This document shows positions 23,257 to 35,761 of a DNA stretch of 64,000 bases, one piece after another. The notes under the pieces are model-generated. The model saw only the letters and a program-made list of their open reading frames with translations. It ran no database searches and was not told where the DNA came from. A program made the position numbers and the translations under genes. Position 1 is the stretch's first letter. Each line of letters begins with the position of its first letter. Source of the stretch: Sesamum alatum (lineage: Eukaryota > Streptophyta > Magnoliopsida > Lamiales > Pedaliaceae); NCBI GenBank assembly GCA_034509735.1, contig JACGWO010000003.1, forward strand, positions 6,386,001 through 6,450,000, read 5' to 3'.

Positions 23257-23854
23257 TTTAAATTTACATTTAAAAATAAAGTTCGCGACCACCAGAATTT
23301 AAAAGACGGTGGTTTGATAAATAATTAAATGCTTGGTCTTTAGTCATTTAATGCTCCCACTATTTATATGAAAACACGATACTCTCAAACATTGTTTTCG
23401 GGAAAACCTTTTTCTAGTGGGCTTGGGATCCACAGCGAATTTTCCCATACCCCGCTTTTACGATTCGCATGGGAAAAATCTTGTGGGAGGTATACCATAC
23501 CATTCTCGTTCCATGAGATCTCCAAGATTATTGCCTCACCCTTTCACATGATCCCGAGGACTCCAAGTGAATCATGCTAATCAGGCGTTAGACCCGATCC
23601 AATTAACCGAGCCATAGACCCACTGCTACCTCGACGACTCATGAGACAGGTAACAGTGGTCTACTTTTCGTTCATGACATAGTGCAGCTTCTTTTAAGTA
23701 CGATAGTCGTGCCACGACTCGTGAGACCACACTATCGACCTAAATCAGCTTCCTCACTATGCCATGAACTGGAAGGCATGGACAAACTCCTAGAGTCCAT
23801 GTCCATTTTGTCTATGGTCTAATATTTGGATATTGGTCCAACCAATGTGAGAGT
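23257..23854 (-). other. Leader fragment of host element HA
   Basis: About 600 bp of the A-type leader next to gag, homologous to 12554-13150, with two degenerate CACGACTCGTGAGA copies near 23633 and 23713. It is cut at 23854 by the first B LTR of the plus-strand array. The rest of HA is not found to the right. Confidence 0.8.
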
Positions 23855-26081
23855 TGTTGGAATAGGTGACCAGAAAGCTAATAGGTTTGGCGATTTGTAA
23901 CCTATCTGACAACTTGATGTAAATGTAATATTATTATGTGATGAATAAAATGAGTATTCGTCACTTCTGGTGCTTACTTTGTTGCGCTCATTTCACATTT
24001 GTTAAAACGGTGTTTAACTTATATCGCAACAAAGCCCACACACCATGGATAACAACTCGTGCAGTTGGGCCACGCATTGGATGGTGGTCATGAAACCAGC
24101 TTATTAAGAGTTGGATCTGAAACGTTCCAAGTCGAGGACCTCGAGACAGGGCATCGAGAGTCCTATTGAGACTTGCGTCAAGAGTCGTGTTCATTGGATG
24201 AGTGCCGTGTTTCATCGGCGACAGGCGTGGGACGCCTACACGATCATGATGGGTTGGTCGACTGGGGTCGAGCCGCGACTGGACTGACTCACGGGGATCA
24301 TCATATGGAAGCCTTGGAGGCTTGGTCGGTATGATTGGTTTTCCCCGGTTCCGATAGTATGGGAGTAATCCTCAGACTTGAGGAATCATGGTAGTCGCGT
24401 GCACAGGACGGCTGTATCTTAGATCTGGCGAGAGGTGATCATTCTGTAAGATGATCATCATAAGCCTTGTCCAGTGCAGTCGGAATGTGTAGCGAGGACG
24501 GTGGATTCCAAGAAGAGGATCCGTCCCCTGTCAGTATGTGACAGAGGTATCTCCTATGCACTCGGAGACACGTTCATGCTGTTTAAAGCTGTGGCCACAG
24601 TGGTTGGTCGAATAGGGAATGGTTTTCTGTGTCGACGCAATGAAGCATACGTGGTCTCGAGTATTAAGCATAGATGCCCAGTCAAGGATGGGAACCGACG
24701 CCCAATTCCATACCCTAGACTAAGGCCGGGAGACGGTAGAGGGAAGGATCGTACCTGTACGGAATCGGTGCCTAAATGTTCACGCCAATTCACCTAGTCT
24801 CTAGTGCCATGGACTGTTGCTAGACGGCCACCCATGGTAACGGGCCCTTGTGGGACACGGGTCCAAGTCTAGCTGAGGGTGAACCTAAAGGGTCACACAC
24901 AAATCACCGAGGAGGTTGAGAGATCGACTTGGAGTCAATCTCGAAGGATAGAATAAGTAATTGGATTACTTAAGGGAAAGTCCATTGGATGGACGGGCCG
25001 ATATTGTATCGGGCTTTCGTTTAATCGGTAAATTGGATTTTTGATTAAATATGGAAAGTTGAGACGTTGAAACGTTGGATCTTTTAATTGGATTAAAAGA
25101 TCAACGGGAATAATTTAAATGGACATTTGATTTAATGTTGGATTCGTCGTAATTGGATTACGATAAAACCCGGTCCGTTAAATTATACCCGAGGGGAGAA
25201 ATAATTCCTATTTTGGAATAGGAAGAAGTTGGACTTTTGCCCTTAATTAAACATGGCCGACATGCTCGCTTGGAGGAAGCAAAATCAGCCATGTTTCATG
25301 CTAGGTGGTGTGTTGACTTATCTCTTTTGGAAAGAGACAAATCAACTCCAATCAAGCTCTTCCCTTTTGGTATGATTTGATCATACCATAAATTTTGGTA
25401 GGCTTGATTGAAGAATTGATGGTGATTGATTGGAATGAATCCAGACATCCTTGGATGAACCTAGACACATTCCAATAATCACATTAATTATGTATATATA
25501 TTAGAATATACGACACCAAGCATAAGTGATTCATTAATCATCTTTTTTCTAGGAAAAAGAGAAGACAAAAATCCCTCTCCTTTCTCTCAACTCTCGGCTT
25601 CTCTCCCTCTCTCACACTTGTGTTCTTCACTTGATTTTGAATAAAGAGGAAGAACAAAGTAAGTTTAAGAGAGCACTAATTCATAGTGTTCTTCTCTTAA
25701 ACCGATTCCTTCTTAAACCCGTTCTTTTCTAGTAAGAAGAACGTGTGTTTCTTCCGGTGTGGTGGGGATCACATTTGGAGAATCCATACGTTTGGATTTC
25801 GTGAGCATTCCGGAGAAGGAACAACGCAAGTAGCCGGGAGCATACGCTAAACAATCAAAGGTAACGGTTTATTACGCTTTGATTGATTATTTATATTTAT
25901 CTATGCCCTATGTGTTTAATATTCATTTCCAATATTTACACATCCTACATCGAACACCCGGTTGAGCACCCAAGGGTACACCCCTTGGGATTCGTATATT
26001 TGAATTTGATTTAAATTTACGCTCTATTTCCTCGCTTTCTCGCTTGCGCTCGCGCTCCCGGGCAGATCCGCTTGTCCTTCA
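23855..26081 (+). repeat. LTR family B, first LTR of the array
   Basis: 2227 bp, TGTTGGAATAGG...CCTTCA. Probable core promoter in the TATATATA stretch near 25490-25500. Hairpin 25969-25989. Followed two bases later by the PBS. Confidence 0.93.
25969..25989 (+). promoter_or_regulatory. LTR stem-loop, family B
   Basis: CCCAAGGG / CCCTTGGG with loop TACAC. The outer two pairs are C:G here where family A has T:A, so both arms changed together. The same stem is at 4031-4051, 16913-16933, 33855-33875 and 58653-58673; one-mismatch forms are at 20948-20968 and 45689-45709. Confidence 0.72.
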
Positions 26082-26083
26082 AG

Positions 26084-26095
26084 TGGTATCAGAGC
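26084..26095 (+). promoter_or_regulatory. Primer binding site, B internal region 1
   Basis: TGGTATCAGAGC, two bases after the LTR terminus; initiator tRNA-Met primer. Confidence 0.93.
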
Positions 26096-27849
26096 CCGGT
26101 TCGATGTAAGGGGCATAGATCTATGTGTTTGGCATGATCTACTTGCTTTTAATGGCTTTATTGTCATGCTAGATTGTATAAATATATGAGTAATATGATA
26201 ATTCAATTGTTTGGATTTAATGGACTTTTGGCATGCTTTATTTTTTGGTTGGATCTAAAATTACATGCTTATTTTCAGAATAATATTACTGTTATTGTGC
26301 TGAAACAATTTTGAAAAAAAAAAAAAAATTGATCGGGCCGGCAGTGGCTGCGCGCAGAGGCTAGCGCGCGGCACAGAGCGCGCGCTGCCCTGTGCGCGCG
26401 GTTAGCCGGCCATCACAACGGCTGGGCCGTTTTGTGCCTTTTTTTACTTTTTCCAAAAAATTTAATTTTCTGTATTTTCTGCACAATATTCTGAAAATAT
26501 ATTAATTTTGCATTTTTGATTTTGGAATAATTGGATTATTCCTTGAATTAAATTTGTTTAATTAATTTGGGATTAATACATGCATTGGAAGCATTGTTTA
26601 AAATGTCCATTAAATTTGAAATTTGAATTTTGCATATTATTTGTATGTTTATGCTTTTGTGATGTTGGACATCACTTGGTATTTGGAATATCCATTGGTT
26701 ATTTATGCATGATTATTTGGAATAATTGTGTTATGTGAGTTGATGGAATCAACATGGGATGATCACTAGAGCCCTAGACCTTATGTATGGATGAATGTAT
26801 GATCATTTATTTTCTGTTGGGTGGGGCCTACGTGCCTCTTGTTTTTGGGACTATCATCTCCCGTATTTTCAGCCTCATGATGTTAAGGCTTGTTTTATTT
26901 ATTACCAATATATTACTTTCAGTTGTAATGAGAGTAGATAGGATTGGTGTGGTTTTAATTTTAACAAGCAATTGGAGTCGGAGACCCCAAGGAGAAGCAT
27001 CAAGGCGTGAAACAAGAATCACTTCAAGGCCCATTGGAATGACAATGGGTTTATTATTATTGTAATAATTTAGGACCACCCTAGACAGACCATAGACTCA
27101 CTGCGGGCTCAATGGGTCGCATAGGTTGAGCTTGTGATCATCCTAACAGGGGGATGCTATGTTTTATGCATGCGGTGTTTTTAATTTATCGCTTTAAATA
27201 TTGGATATTTATGCATGCTAAAACACCATAATGTGATGAGGTCTCGGTCACACTTAAACTCTCATTTGGTTGGACCAAATTAAATATTAGGCCCAGAACG
27301 GACTTGGATCAAAATGGTATTTTGGTCTGTCCGAACCTTCCATCCACAGCAATGTGGTGAGGAAGCTACCACTACCCAAGTGTGGTCTCACGAGTCGCTG
27401 CGCACTTGGACTAGGGGAAAGCTGCACCATTGTTGTGAACAAAAAGACTGCACTCGCTGTTTCCCTGTCTCACGAGTCGTGGGGGGCGACAGTTTGAGGC
27501 ATGATTTGGTTGATGGGTCGGGCCCAACACTGAGTAACATGGTTCGCTTGGAGTCCTCGGAACCATGCGAATAGGTGAGGCAAAATATCTTGGGAATCTC
27601 ATTGGATGATAATGATATTGGATATCTCCCACGAGGTCTTCTTCATGTGAATCGTAAAAGTGGGGCATGGAGATTACGCTTGTGGATCCCAAACCCACTA
27701 GAAAATGGTTTCCCGAAACTCCGCTTGAGAGTGGCGGACTTTCGTATAAATAGTGGGAGGGTTAAAGACTAAAAGACCAAGTCTTCAACTTGAACAATAA
27801 TATTACCATCATCTGCTAATTTCTGCTTTACATTTTCATTAATGTAGAT
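26096..27849 (+). other. 5' untranslated leader, B internal region 1
   Basis: 1.75 kb. CATAGATCTATG palindrome at 26114-26125, an A-run followed by a short GC-rich tract (about 26313-26420), AT-rich sequence, and the paired TCTCACGAGTCGTGG motif (first copy damaged at 27386, second at 27468). An 86-residue open frame at 27314-27574 is also open in the other B leaders but is not frame-conserved in family A, so I do not call it a gene. Confidence 0.8.
26114..26125. promoter_or_regulatory. Post-PBS palindrome CATAGATCTATG
   Basis: Perfect 12 bp self-complementary sequence 30 bases after the PBS start. Also at 34001-34012 and 58519-58530. Its position is that of retroviral dimer-initiation palindromes; that role here is inference. 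Confidence 0.6.
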
Positions 27850-29957
27850 ATGTCTAAAAACCCATTAACCATGATTCTCGAGACTAACAAATTCAACGGA
27901 ACGAACTACTCGGACCGGCTGAGAAACCCAGGATTGTCCTCGGTTTCGAGAACCAAGGCTACGTCTTGGACGAGCCGCCACCGAGCGACTTACCGGAGGG
28001 GTCCACGCCTGAAGAACGTTTGATGTTCGAGAAATGGCATGAGTAAAACCGAAAAGTACGCAGTATCATACTGGCTTCGATGTCTAACGACATCCAGAAG
28101 AAATATGAGAGGCTGGACAATGTCTCTGCCATAATGCTTCGCATGAACGAGGTTTATGCGGTTCCGGATAGGCATATTAGATATGCCTCCACAAAAGCAT
28201 TCTTTGGCACCAAGCTTGCTGAAGGAGCGTCTGTACAAAGTCATGGGGTCAAGATGCTCTCCCTAGTGGAGAAACTCAAGGACCTTAAAGCTGGGCTTAA
28301 CAATGACACGTACATTGACGTGATCCTCCAGTCGCTTCCTCCATCTTATGACCCGTTTGTTGTAAACTACAACATGAACGGACTTGAGAAGTCTATTCAT
28401 GAGTTTATCAACATGCTGGTCCAATACGAGGCAACGACCCACAAGTCGGCGCCGCCGGTATTGATAGGAGAGGCTTCGACCCCCAAGGCGAATGGCAAGA
28501 GGGCCGAACGCTGGAAGAGGAAGAAGGGCAAAGGAAAGACGGTTGCGGCCCCTGCTCGCGCGCCGGGCGTCCCTGTTGCTTCGGTTAGACCGAGCAAAGG
28601 GAAAGGGAAGGCCCGTGGTTCTCAGCGGTCCAAGGCAAATGATGTCTGCATGCATTGCCAAGGGAAAAGGCATTGGAAGAGGGAGTGCCCACAACTCCTC
28701 TCCAACCCAGGTATTTTTGTGGTTGAAGTAAATATGATTACTAATTCTACTTCATGGGTATTGGATACCGGGTGTGGTGCTCATATCTGCAATGATTTAC
28801 AGGCACTGCAAAGAAGCAGAAGGCTAACCAAGTATGAGATGATCCTGAGGCTAGGCGATGGCAAGGTCGTTGCTGCGGAGGCCGTAGGATCATTAGAGTT
28901 AGCCATTAGTAGTCATGTTAGGATTGTACTGAACGACTGTTTCTATGTACCTAGCATGATTAAAAACATTGTTTCCATCCCTGTCCTTGATAAGGAGGGA
29001 TATGAATTTACCATCAATAAAAACGTTTTTTTCATTATTAAAGATGGTATTTCTCATCTGCTTGGTACATTGGTCAACGGTCTGTACATACTTCAACAGT
29101 CTAATTGGATTATGACTGCAGAACACAAACGAAAACGTGATGATCATAACAACGCACAGATATGGCATGCGAGGTTAGGTCATATCTCTAAAGATAGGAT
29201 AAGAAGGTTGGTGGACTCAAAGAGTCTAGAAATAGAGGATTTGGACAACCTACCGACCTGCAAATCCCGTCTAAAGGGAAAGATGACCAAGAAACCGTTT
29301 GTTGGACAAAGTACGCTAGCCAGTGGTTTGTTGGATTTGATCCATCCAGATGACTGTGGTCCACTAAATACTCAGGCTAGAGGTGGGTACTCGTACTTCA
29401 TAACCTTTACCGATGATCACTCACGGTATGGTTATGTTTACTTGATGAGGTACAAGTTTGAAGCCTTTGGAAGGTTTAAGGAATACAGACTTGAAGTAGA
29501 GAACCAAACCGATCGAAAGATCAAAGCCCTTCGGTCGGACCGAGGTGGAGAGTATTTAAGTGGTGAGTTTACTGATTATCTAAAAGAGAATGGGATTCTC
29601 TCTCAGTGGACCCTCCTGGAACACCACTGCTTAATGGTGTGTCTGAAAGGAGGAATCGGACCTTGTTCGACATGGTACGATCCATGATGAGTTTTACCGA
29701 ACTCCCCCTTTCCTTTTGGGGATACGCTCTTGAGACGGCGACCAAAGTTTTGAACTTGGCGCCATCTAAAAAGGTATCCCAGACGCCATAGGAGATATGG
29801 CATGGCAAGCCTGCCTCCTACAAATACTTGAAAATGTGGGGTTGCCCCGCATATGTCAAGAGATTAGTGAGAGATAAACTGGACTCAAGGTCTAGTTTAT
29901 GCAGGTTCATCGGCTATCCAAAAGAAACTGCGGGGTATTATTTCTATGATCCCTCCT
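27850..29957 (+). pseudogene. Gag, protease and integrase, B internal region 1
   Basis: Starts at ATG 27850 (MSKNPLTMILETNKFNG). A one-base deletion near 27928 and GAG-TAA near 28045 break the first 75 codons. From 28080 the frame is open for 535 residues: Gag, CCHC knuckle CMHCQGKRHWKREC (28647-28688), protease VLDTGCGAHICND (about 28759), pre-integrase HARLGHIS and the integrase N-terminal core. Oddities: the second zinc cysteine reads CKSR instead of CESC, and HTDVCGP reads HPDDCGP. A lost base near 29612 shifts the frame; TAG stops occur near 29788 and 29957. Confidence 0.9.
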
Positions 29958-31767
29958 AGCAAAAGGTGTTTTGTCTCGCGAAACGCAGTGTTCTTGGAAA
30001 AGGGTTTTCCATCGGATAGTCGACGCGATGAGGTGCTTCTTGAGGAATCAAGTGAGGCACCCCAAGAGGCGGCAGTGACATCTGAGCCAGAAGTTCCCAC
30101 TGATATTGTTCCAGTCCTCCGTAGGTCGGCCAGAGTATCCCATGCACCTGATAGGTATGGATTTCTGGGCCTGACCGATCAGTTGGATAATGATCCGAAG
30201 ACGTACGGAGAAGCTATGTCGGACATTGATTCGAACAAGTGGCTTGAGGCCATTAAATCTGAGATGGACTCGATGGGTACAAACAAGGTTTGGACCCTAG
30301 TAGATCGACCCAAAGGGGTTAAACCCGTAGGATGTAAATGGGTCTACAAACGTAAGCTTGGAGCTGACAGGGAGGTTACAACCTTCAAAGCCAGGCTTGT
30401 GCCGAAAGGTTACACTCAACGACCCGGGGTCGATTTTGAGGAAACCTACTCGCCCGTAGCAATGGCCAAGTCCATTCGGATACTGCTTGCCATAGCAGCA
30501 TGGTATGACTATGAAATATGGCAGATGGACGTGAAAACGGCTTTCCTCAACGGTTTCGTAGAGGGAGAGATCTATATGGATTAGCCGGAAGGTTTCACAA
30601 CTGTTGGAAAAAGAGCAGAAGGTCTGTCGTCTTCAAAGGTCCATCTATGGCCTCAAACAAGCTTCCCGAAGCTGGAACATACGTTTTGATGAAGTCATAC
30701 GGGGATATGATTTCATCAAGAACGAGTTCGATCCTTGTGTATACAAGAAGATCAGTGGGAGCTCAGTTGCATTTCTGGTGCGTTACGTGGATGACATCTT
30801 GCTCATTGGGAATGATGCTAAGATGTTGGGTACCACTAAAGCTTGGTTGTCAACGCAATTCTCCATGAAGGATATGGGCGAGGCATCCTACATCCTTGGC
30901 ATCAAGATCTACAGGGATAGATCTAGAAGGATGTTAGGAATGGCCCAGTCCTCGTACATTGAGAAAGTCTTGAAGAGATTCAAGATGGAGAACTCAAAAC
31001 GAGGATTCCTTCCTATGAGACATGGAATTAAGTTATCCAAGAAGCAGTCTCCTAAGACTGATGAGGAGCTTAAAAGGATGTTGGACATCCCCTATGCTTC
31101 AGTCGTAGGCAGCATACAGTATGTTGTTCACTGCACTAGACCTGATGTGGCTTTCGCTTTGAGCGTAACTAGCCGATATCAGTCGTGTGCCGAGGAGGCA
31201 CACTGGAGTGCAGTCAAGACTATCCTAAAGTACCTGAAAGGGACTAAGGACATGTTCTTGATCTACGGCGGTGGAGAGTTGATACTGGAAGGCTATAGCG
31301 ACGCTAGCTTCCAGTCGGATGACGATGATGCCAAGTCTCAGTATGGTTTTGTATTTAGACTAAATGGTGACGTGGTTACTTGGAAGGGTTCCAAGCAGGC
31401 TACCACGGCGGACTCCACCATAGAGTTTTGAATACATAGCGGCTTTGGAAGCTGCTAAGGAGTGGTTTGGTTGATAAGTTACATCCAAAGGTTGGATGTA
31501 GTACCTAGCATTGCTAAGCCTTTAATTATCTTTCATGATAACAATGGGGTGATAGCGCTAGCAAAGGAACCGAGATCTCATCACAATTCAAGCGTATTCT
31601 AAGACACCATCTACTTAGAGAGATGGATAGCAGGAGTGACGTTCGGTTGGACCGAGTAAGCTCCGCAGAAAACATAACAGATCCACTTGCTAAGCCCATG
31701 TCGCAAGTTGCCCACACTCACCATCTGAATAAGAGGTTTGAGGTCAATAGGTGATTGGCTTCAGGTC
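29958..31767 (+). pseudogene. RT and RNase H, B internal region 1 (only B copy with the full RT core)
   Basis: RT N-terminal part open at 29946-30584: [64 protein letters not shown] follows directly (CAG to TAG at about 30583), with an extra base near 30610. The C-terminal RT and RH are open at 30604-31431: YGLKQASRSWN, RYVDDILL at 30784-30795, SVTSRYQS, DASFQSDDDDAKSQ. RH then meets the family-wide lesion at about 31424-31432 (an extra T giving TGA), with a compensating deletion near 31465. Both CCCG repeats that bound the deletion in other copies are present (30324-30327, 30665-30668). Confidence 0.9.
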
Positions 31768-31778
31768 AAGTGGGAGAT
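31768..31778 (+). other. Polypurine tract, B internal region 1
   Basis: AAGTGGGAGAT directly before LTR 31779-33968. Confidence 0.85.
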
Positions 31779-33968
31779 TGTTGGAATAGGTGACCAGAAA
31801 AAGCCAATAAGTTTGGCAATTTGTAACCTATCTGACAACTTGATGTAAATGTAATATTATTATGTGATGAATAAAATGAGTATTCGTCACTTCTGGTGCT
31901 TACTTTGTTGCGCTCATTTCACATTTGTTAAAACGGTGTTTAACTTATATCGCAACAAAGGCCACAGACCATGGATAAAACTCGTGCAGTTGGGCCACGC
32001 ATTGGATGGTGGTCATGAAACCAGCTGATTAAGAGTTGGGTCTGAAACGTCCCAAGTCGAGGACCTCGAGACAGGGCATCGAGAGTCCTATTGAGACTTG
32101 CGTCAAGAGTCGTGTTCATTGGATGAGTGCCGTGTTTCATCGGCGACAGGCGTGGGACGCCTACACGATCTTGATGGGTTGGTCGACTGGGGTCGAGCCG
32201 ACTGGACTGACTCTCGGGGATCATCATATGGAAGCCTTGGAGGCTTGGTCGGTATGATTGGTTTTCCCCGGTTCCGATAGTACGGGAGTAATCCTCAGAC
32301 TTGAGGAATCATGGCAGTCGCGTGCACAGGACGGCTGTATCTTAGATCTGGCGAGAGGTGATCATTCTGTAAGATGATCATCATAAGCCTTGTCCAGTGC
32401 AGTCGGAATGTGTAGCGAGGACGGTGGATTCCAAGAAGAGGATCCGTCCCCTGTCAGTATGTGACAGAGGTATCTCCTATGCACTCGGAGACACATTCAC
32501 GCTGTTTAAAGTTGTGGCCACAGTGGTTGGTCGAATAGGGAATGGTTTTCTGTGTCGACGCAATGAAGAATACGTGGTCTCGAGTATTAAGCATAGATGC
32601 CCAGTCAAGGATGGGAACCGACGCCCAATTCCATACCCTAGACTAAGGCCGGGAGACGGTAGACGGAAGGATCGTACCTGTACGGAATCGGCGCCTAAAT
32701 GTTCACGCCAATTCACCTAGTCTCTAGTGCCATGGACTGTTGCTAGACGGCCACCCATGGTAACGGGCCCTTGTGGAACATGGGCCTAAGTCTAGCTGAG
32801 GGTGAACCTAAAGGGTGACACACAAATCACCGAGGAGGTTGAGAGATTGACTTGGAGTCAATCTGGAAGGATAAAATAAGTAATTGGATTACTTAACGGA
32901 AAGTCCATTGGATGGACGGGCCAATATTGTATCGGGCTTTCGTTTAATCGGTAAGACGTTGGATCTTTTAATTGGATTAAAAGATCAACGGGAATAATTT
33001 AAATGGACATTGGATTTATTGTTGGATTCGTCGTAATTGGATTACGATAAAAACCCGGTCCGTTAAATTATACCCGAGAGGAGAAATAATTCCTATTCTG
33101 GAATAGGAAAAAGTTGGACTTCTGCCCTTATTTAAACATGGTCGATATGCTCCCTTGGAGGAAGCAAAATCAGCCATGTTTCATGCTAGGTGGTATGTTG
33201 ACTTATCTCTTTTGGAAAGAGACAAATCAACTCCAATCAAGCTCTTCCCTTTTGGTATGATTTGATCATACCATAAATTTTGGTAGGCTTGATTGAAGAA
33301 TTGATGGTGATTGATTGGAATGAATCTAGATATCCTTGGATGAACCTAGACACATTCCAATAATCACATTAATTATGTATATATATTAGAATATACAACA
33401 CCAAGCATAAGTGATTCATTATTCATCTTTTTCTAGGAAAAAAAAAAGACAAAAACCCTCTCCTCTCTCTCAAAAATCCTCGGCCTCTCTCCCTCTCTTA
33501 CACTTGTGTTCTTCACTTAATTTTGAATCAAGAAGAAGAACAACGTAAGTTTAAGAGAGCACTAATTCATAGTGTTCTTCTCTTAAACCAATTCCTTCTT
33601 AAACCGGTCCTTTTCTAGCAAGAAGAACGTGTGTTTCTTCCGATGTGGTGTGGATCACCTTTGGAAAATCCATACGTTTGGATTTCGTGAGCATTCCGGA
33701 GAAGGAACAACGCAAGTAGCCGGGAGCATACGCTAAATGATCAAAGGTAACGGCTTATTACGCTTTAATTGATTTAATATATATCTATGCCCTATGTGTT
33801 TAAATATATGTTTTCTCATATTTACACATCCTACATCGAACGGCCGGTTGAGCACCCAAGGGTACACCCCTTGGGATTCGTATTTTAAATGAGATTTGAT
33901 TTAATTTACGCAATTTCCGCGCTTTCTCGCTTCCGCTCGCGCTCCCGGGCGGATCCGCTTGTCCTTCA
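31779..33968 (+). repeat. LTR family B, second LTR of the array (shared)
   Basis: 2190 bp. It follows the purine tract of internal region 1 and precedes the PBS of internal region 2, so it serves as 3' LTR of one and 5' LTR of the next. It lacks about 40 bp near 32955 found in other copies. TATA-like TATATATAT at 33378-33386, hairpin at 33855-33875. Confidence 0.92.
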
Positions 33969-33970
33969 AG

Positions 33971-33982
33971 TGGTATCAGAGC
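33971..33982 (+). promoter_or_regulatory. Primer binding site, B internal region 2
   Basis: TGGTATCAGAGC two bases after the shared LTR; initiator tRNA-Met. Confidence 0.93.
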
Positions 33983-35761
33983 CCGGTTCGATGTAAGGGG
34001 CATAGATCTATGTGTTTGGCATGATCTACTTGCTTTTAATGGCTTTATTGGCATGTTAGATTGTATAAATATATGAGTAATATAATAATTTAATTGTTTG
34101 GATTTAATGGACTTTTGGCATGCTTAATTTTGTTAGATTGGATCTAAAATTGCATGCTTATTTTCAGCATAATATTAATGTTATTGTGCTGAAACAGTTT
34201 TGAAAAACACAAAAAAAAAAAAAAAAAATATTTGGTCGGGCCGGCAGTGGGCGCGCGCTGTGCGCAGCCGGCCGCTGCTGGCTGAGGGCCTGCACGCTGC
34301 CCTGTGCGCGCGGCCGGCCGGCCAGCACAACGGCTGGGCCGTTCTGTGCCGTTTTTCGACTTTCTCCGGAAAATTTGATTTTCTGTCTTTTCTGCACAAT
34401 ATTTTGAAAAATATGTTAATTTTGCATTTTTGATTTTCGGATAATTGGATTATTCCTTGAATTAAATTTGCTTAATTAATTTGGGATTAATACATGCATT
34501 GGATGCATTGTTCAAAATGTCCATTAAATTTAAAATTTGAATTTTGCATATTATTTGTAAATTTATGCTTTTGTGATGTTGGACATCACTTGGGTATTTG
34601 GAATATCCATTGGTTATTTATGCATGATTATTTGGAATAATTATGTTATGTGAGTTGATGGAATCAACATGGGATGATCACAAAGCCCTAGACCTTGTGT
34701 ATGGATGAATGAATGTTTATTTATTTTCTGTTGGATGGGGCCTGCGTGCCTCTTGTTTTTGGAACTATCATCTCCCGTATTTTCAGCCTCATGATGTTAA
34801 GGCTTGTTTTCTTTATTACCGATGTATTACTTTTAGTTGTAATGAGAGTAGATAGGATTGGTGAGGTTTCAATTTTAACAAGCAATTGGAGTCGGAGACC
34901 CCAAGGAGGAGCATCAAGGCGTGAAACAAGAGCACTACAAGGCCCATTGGAATGACAATGGGTATATTACTATTGTAATAATTTAGGACCACCCTAGACA
35001 GACCATAGACTCACTGCGGGCTCAGTGGGTCGCATAGGTTGGGCTTGTGATCATCCTAACAGGGGTATGCTATGTTTTATGCATGCGGCGTTTTTTATAT
35101 ATCGCTTTAAATATTGGATATTTATGCATGCTAAAACACAATAATGTGATGAGGTCTCGGTGACACACAAACTCTTATTTGGTTGGACCAAATTAAATAT
35201 TAGGCCCAGAACGGACTTGGATCAAAATGGTATTTTGGTCTGTCCGAGCCTTCCATCCACAGCAATGTGGTGACGAAGCTACCACTACCCAAGTGTGGTC
35301 TCACGAGTCGTGGCACACTTGGACTAGGGGAAAGCTGCACTATTGTTGTGAACAAAAAGACTGCGCTCGCTGTTTTCCTGTCTCACGAGTCGTGGGGGGC
35401 GACAGTTGGAGGCATGATTTGGTTGATGGGTCGGGCCCAACACTGAGTAACATGGTTCACTTGGAGTCCTCGGGACCATGTGAATAGGTGAGGCAAAATA
35501 TCTTGGGAATCTCATTGGATGAGAATGATATTGGATATCTCCCACAAGGTCTTCTTCATGTGAATCGTAAAAGCGGGGCATGGAGATTACGCTTGTGGAT
35601 CCCAAGCCCACTAGGAAATGGTTTCCCGAACTCCGCTTGAGAGTGGCAGACTTTCGTATAAATAGTGGGAGGGTTAAAGACTAAAAGACCAAGTCTTCAA
35701 CTTGAACAATAATATTACCATCATCTGCTAATTTCTGCTTTACATTTTCATTAATGTAGAT
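33983..35761 (+). other. 5' untranslated leader, B internal region 2
   Basis: Palindrome CATAGATCTATG at 34001-34012; A-run and GC-rich tract at about 34210-34345; intact paired motif TCTCACGAGTCGTGG at 35299-35313 and 35381-35395, spaced 82 bp. No gene seen. Confidence 0.8.

Noticed and set aside
23850..23854. AGAGT as target duplication of the whole plus-strand array plus B-m2
   Set aside because: The bases after 60789 are CTCGT, neither identical nor needed by orientation. No partner was found.
35227..35487. 86-residue leader open frame, also at 27314-27574 and 45905-46165 (shortened at 57075-57266)
   Set aside because: Open in all close B copies, but the homologous family A leader is shifted by two bases between the shared GAGGAAGCT and TCTCACGAG blocks, so the frame is not conserved. 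More likely an upstream non-coding stretch.
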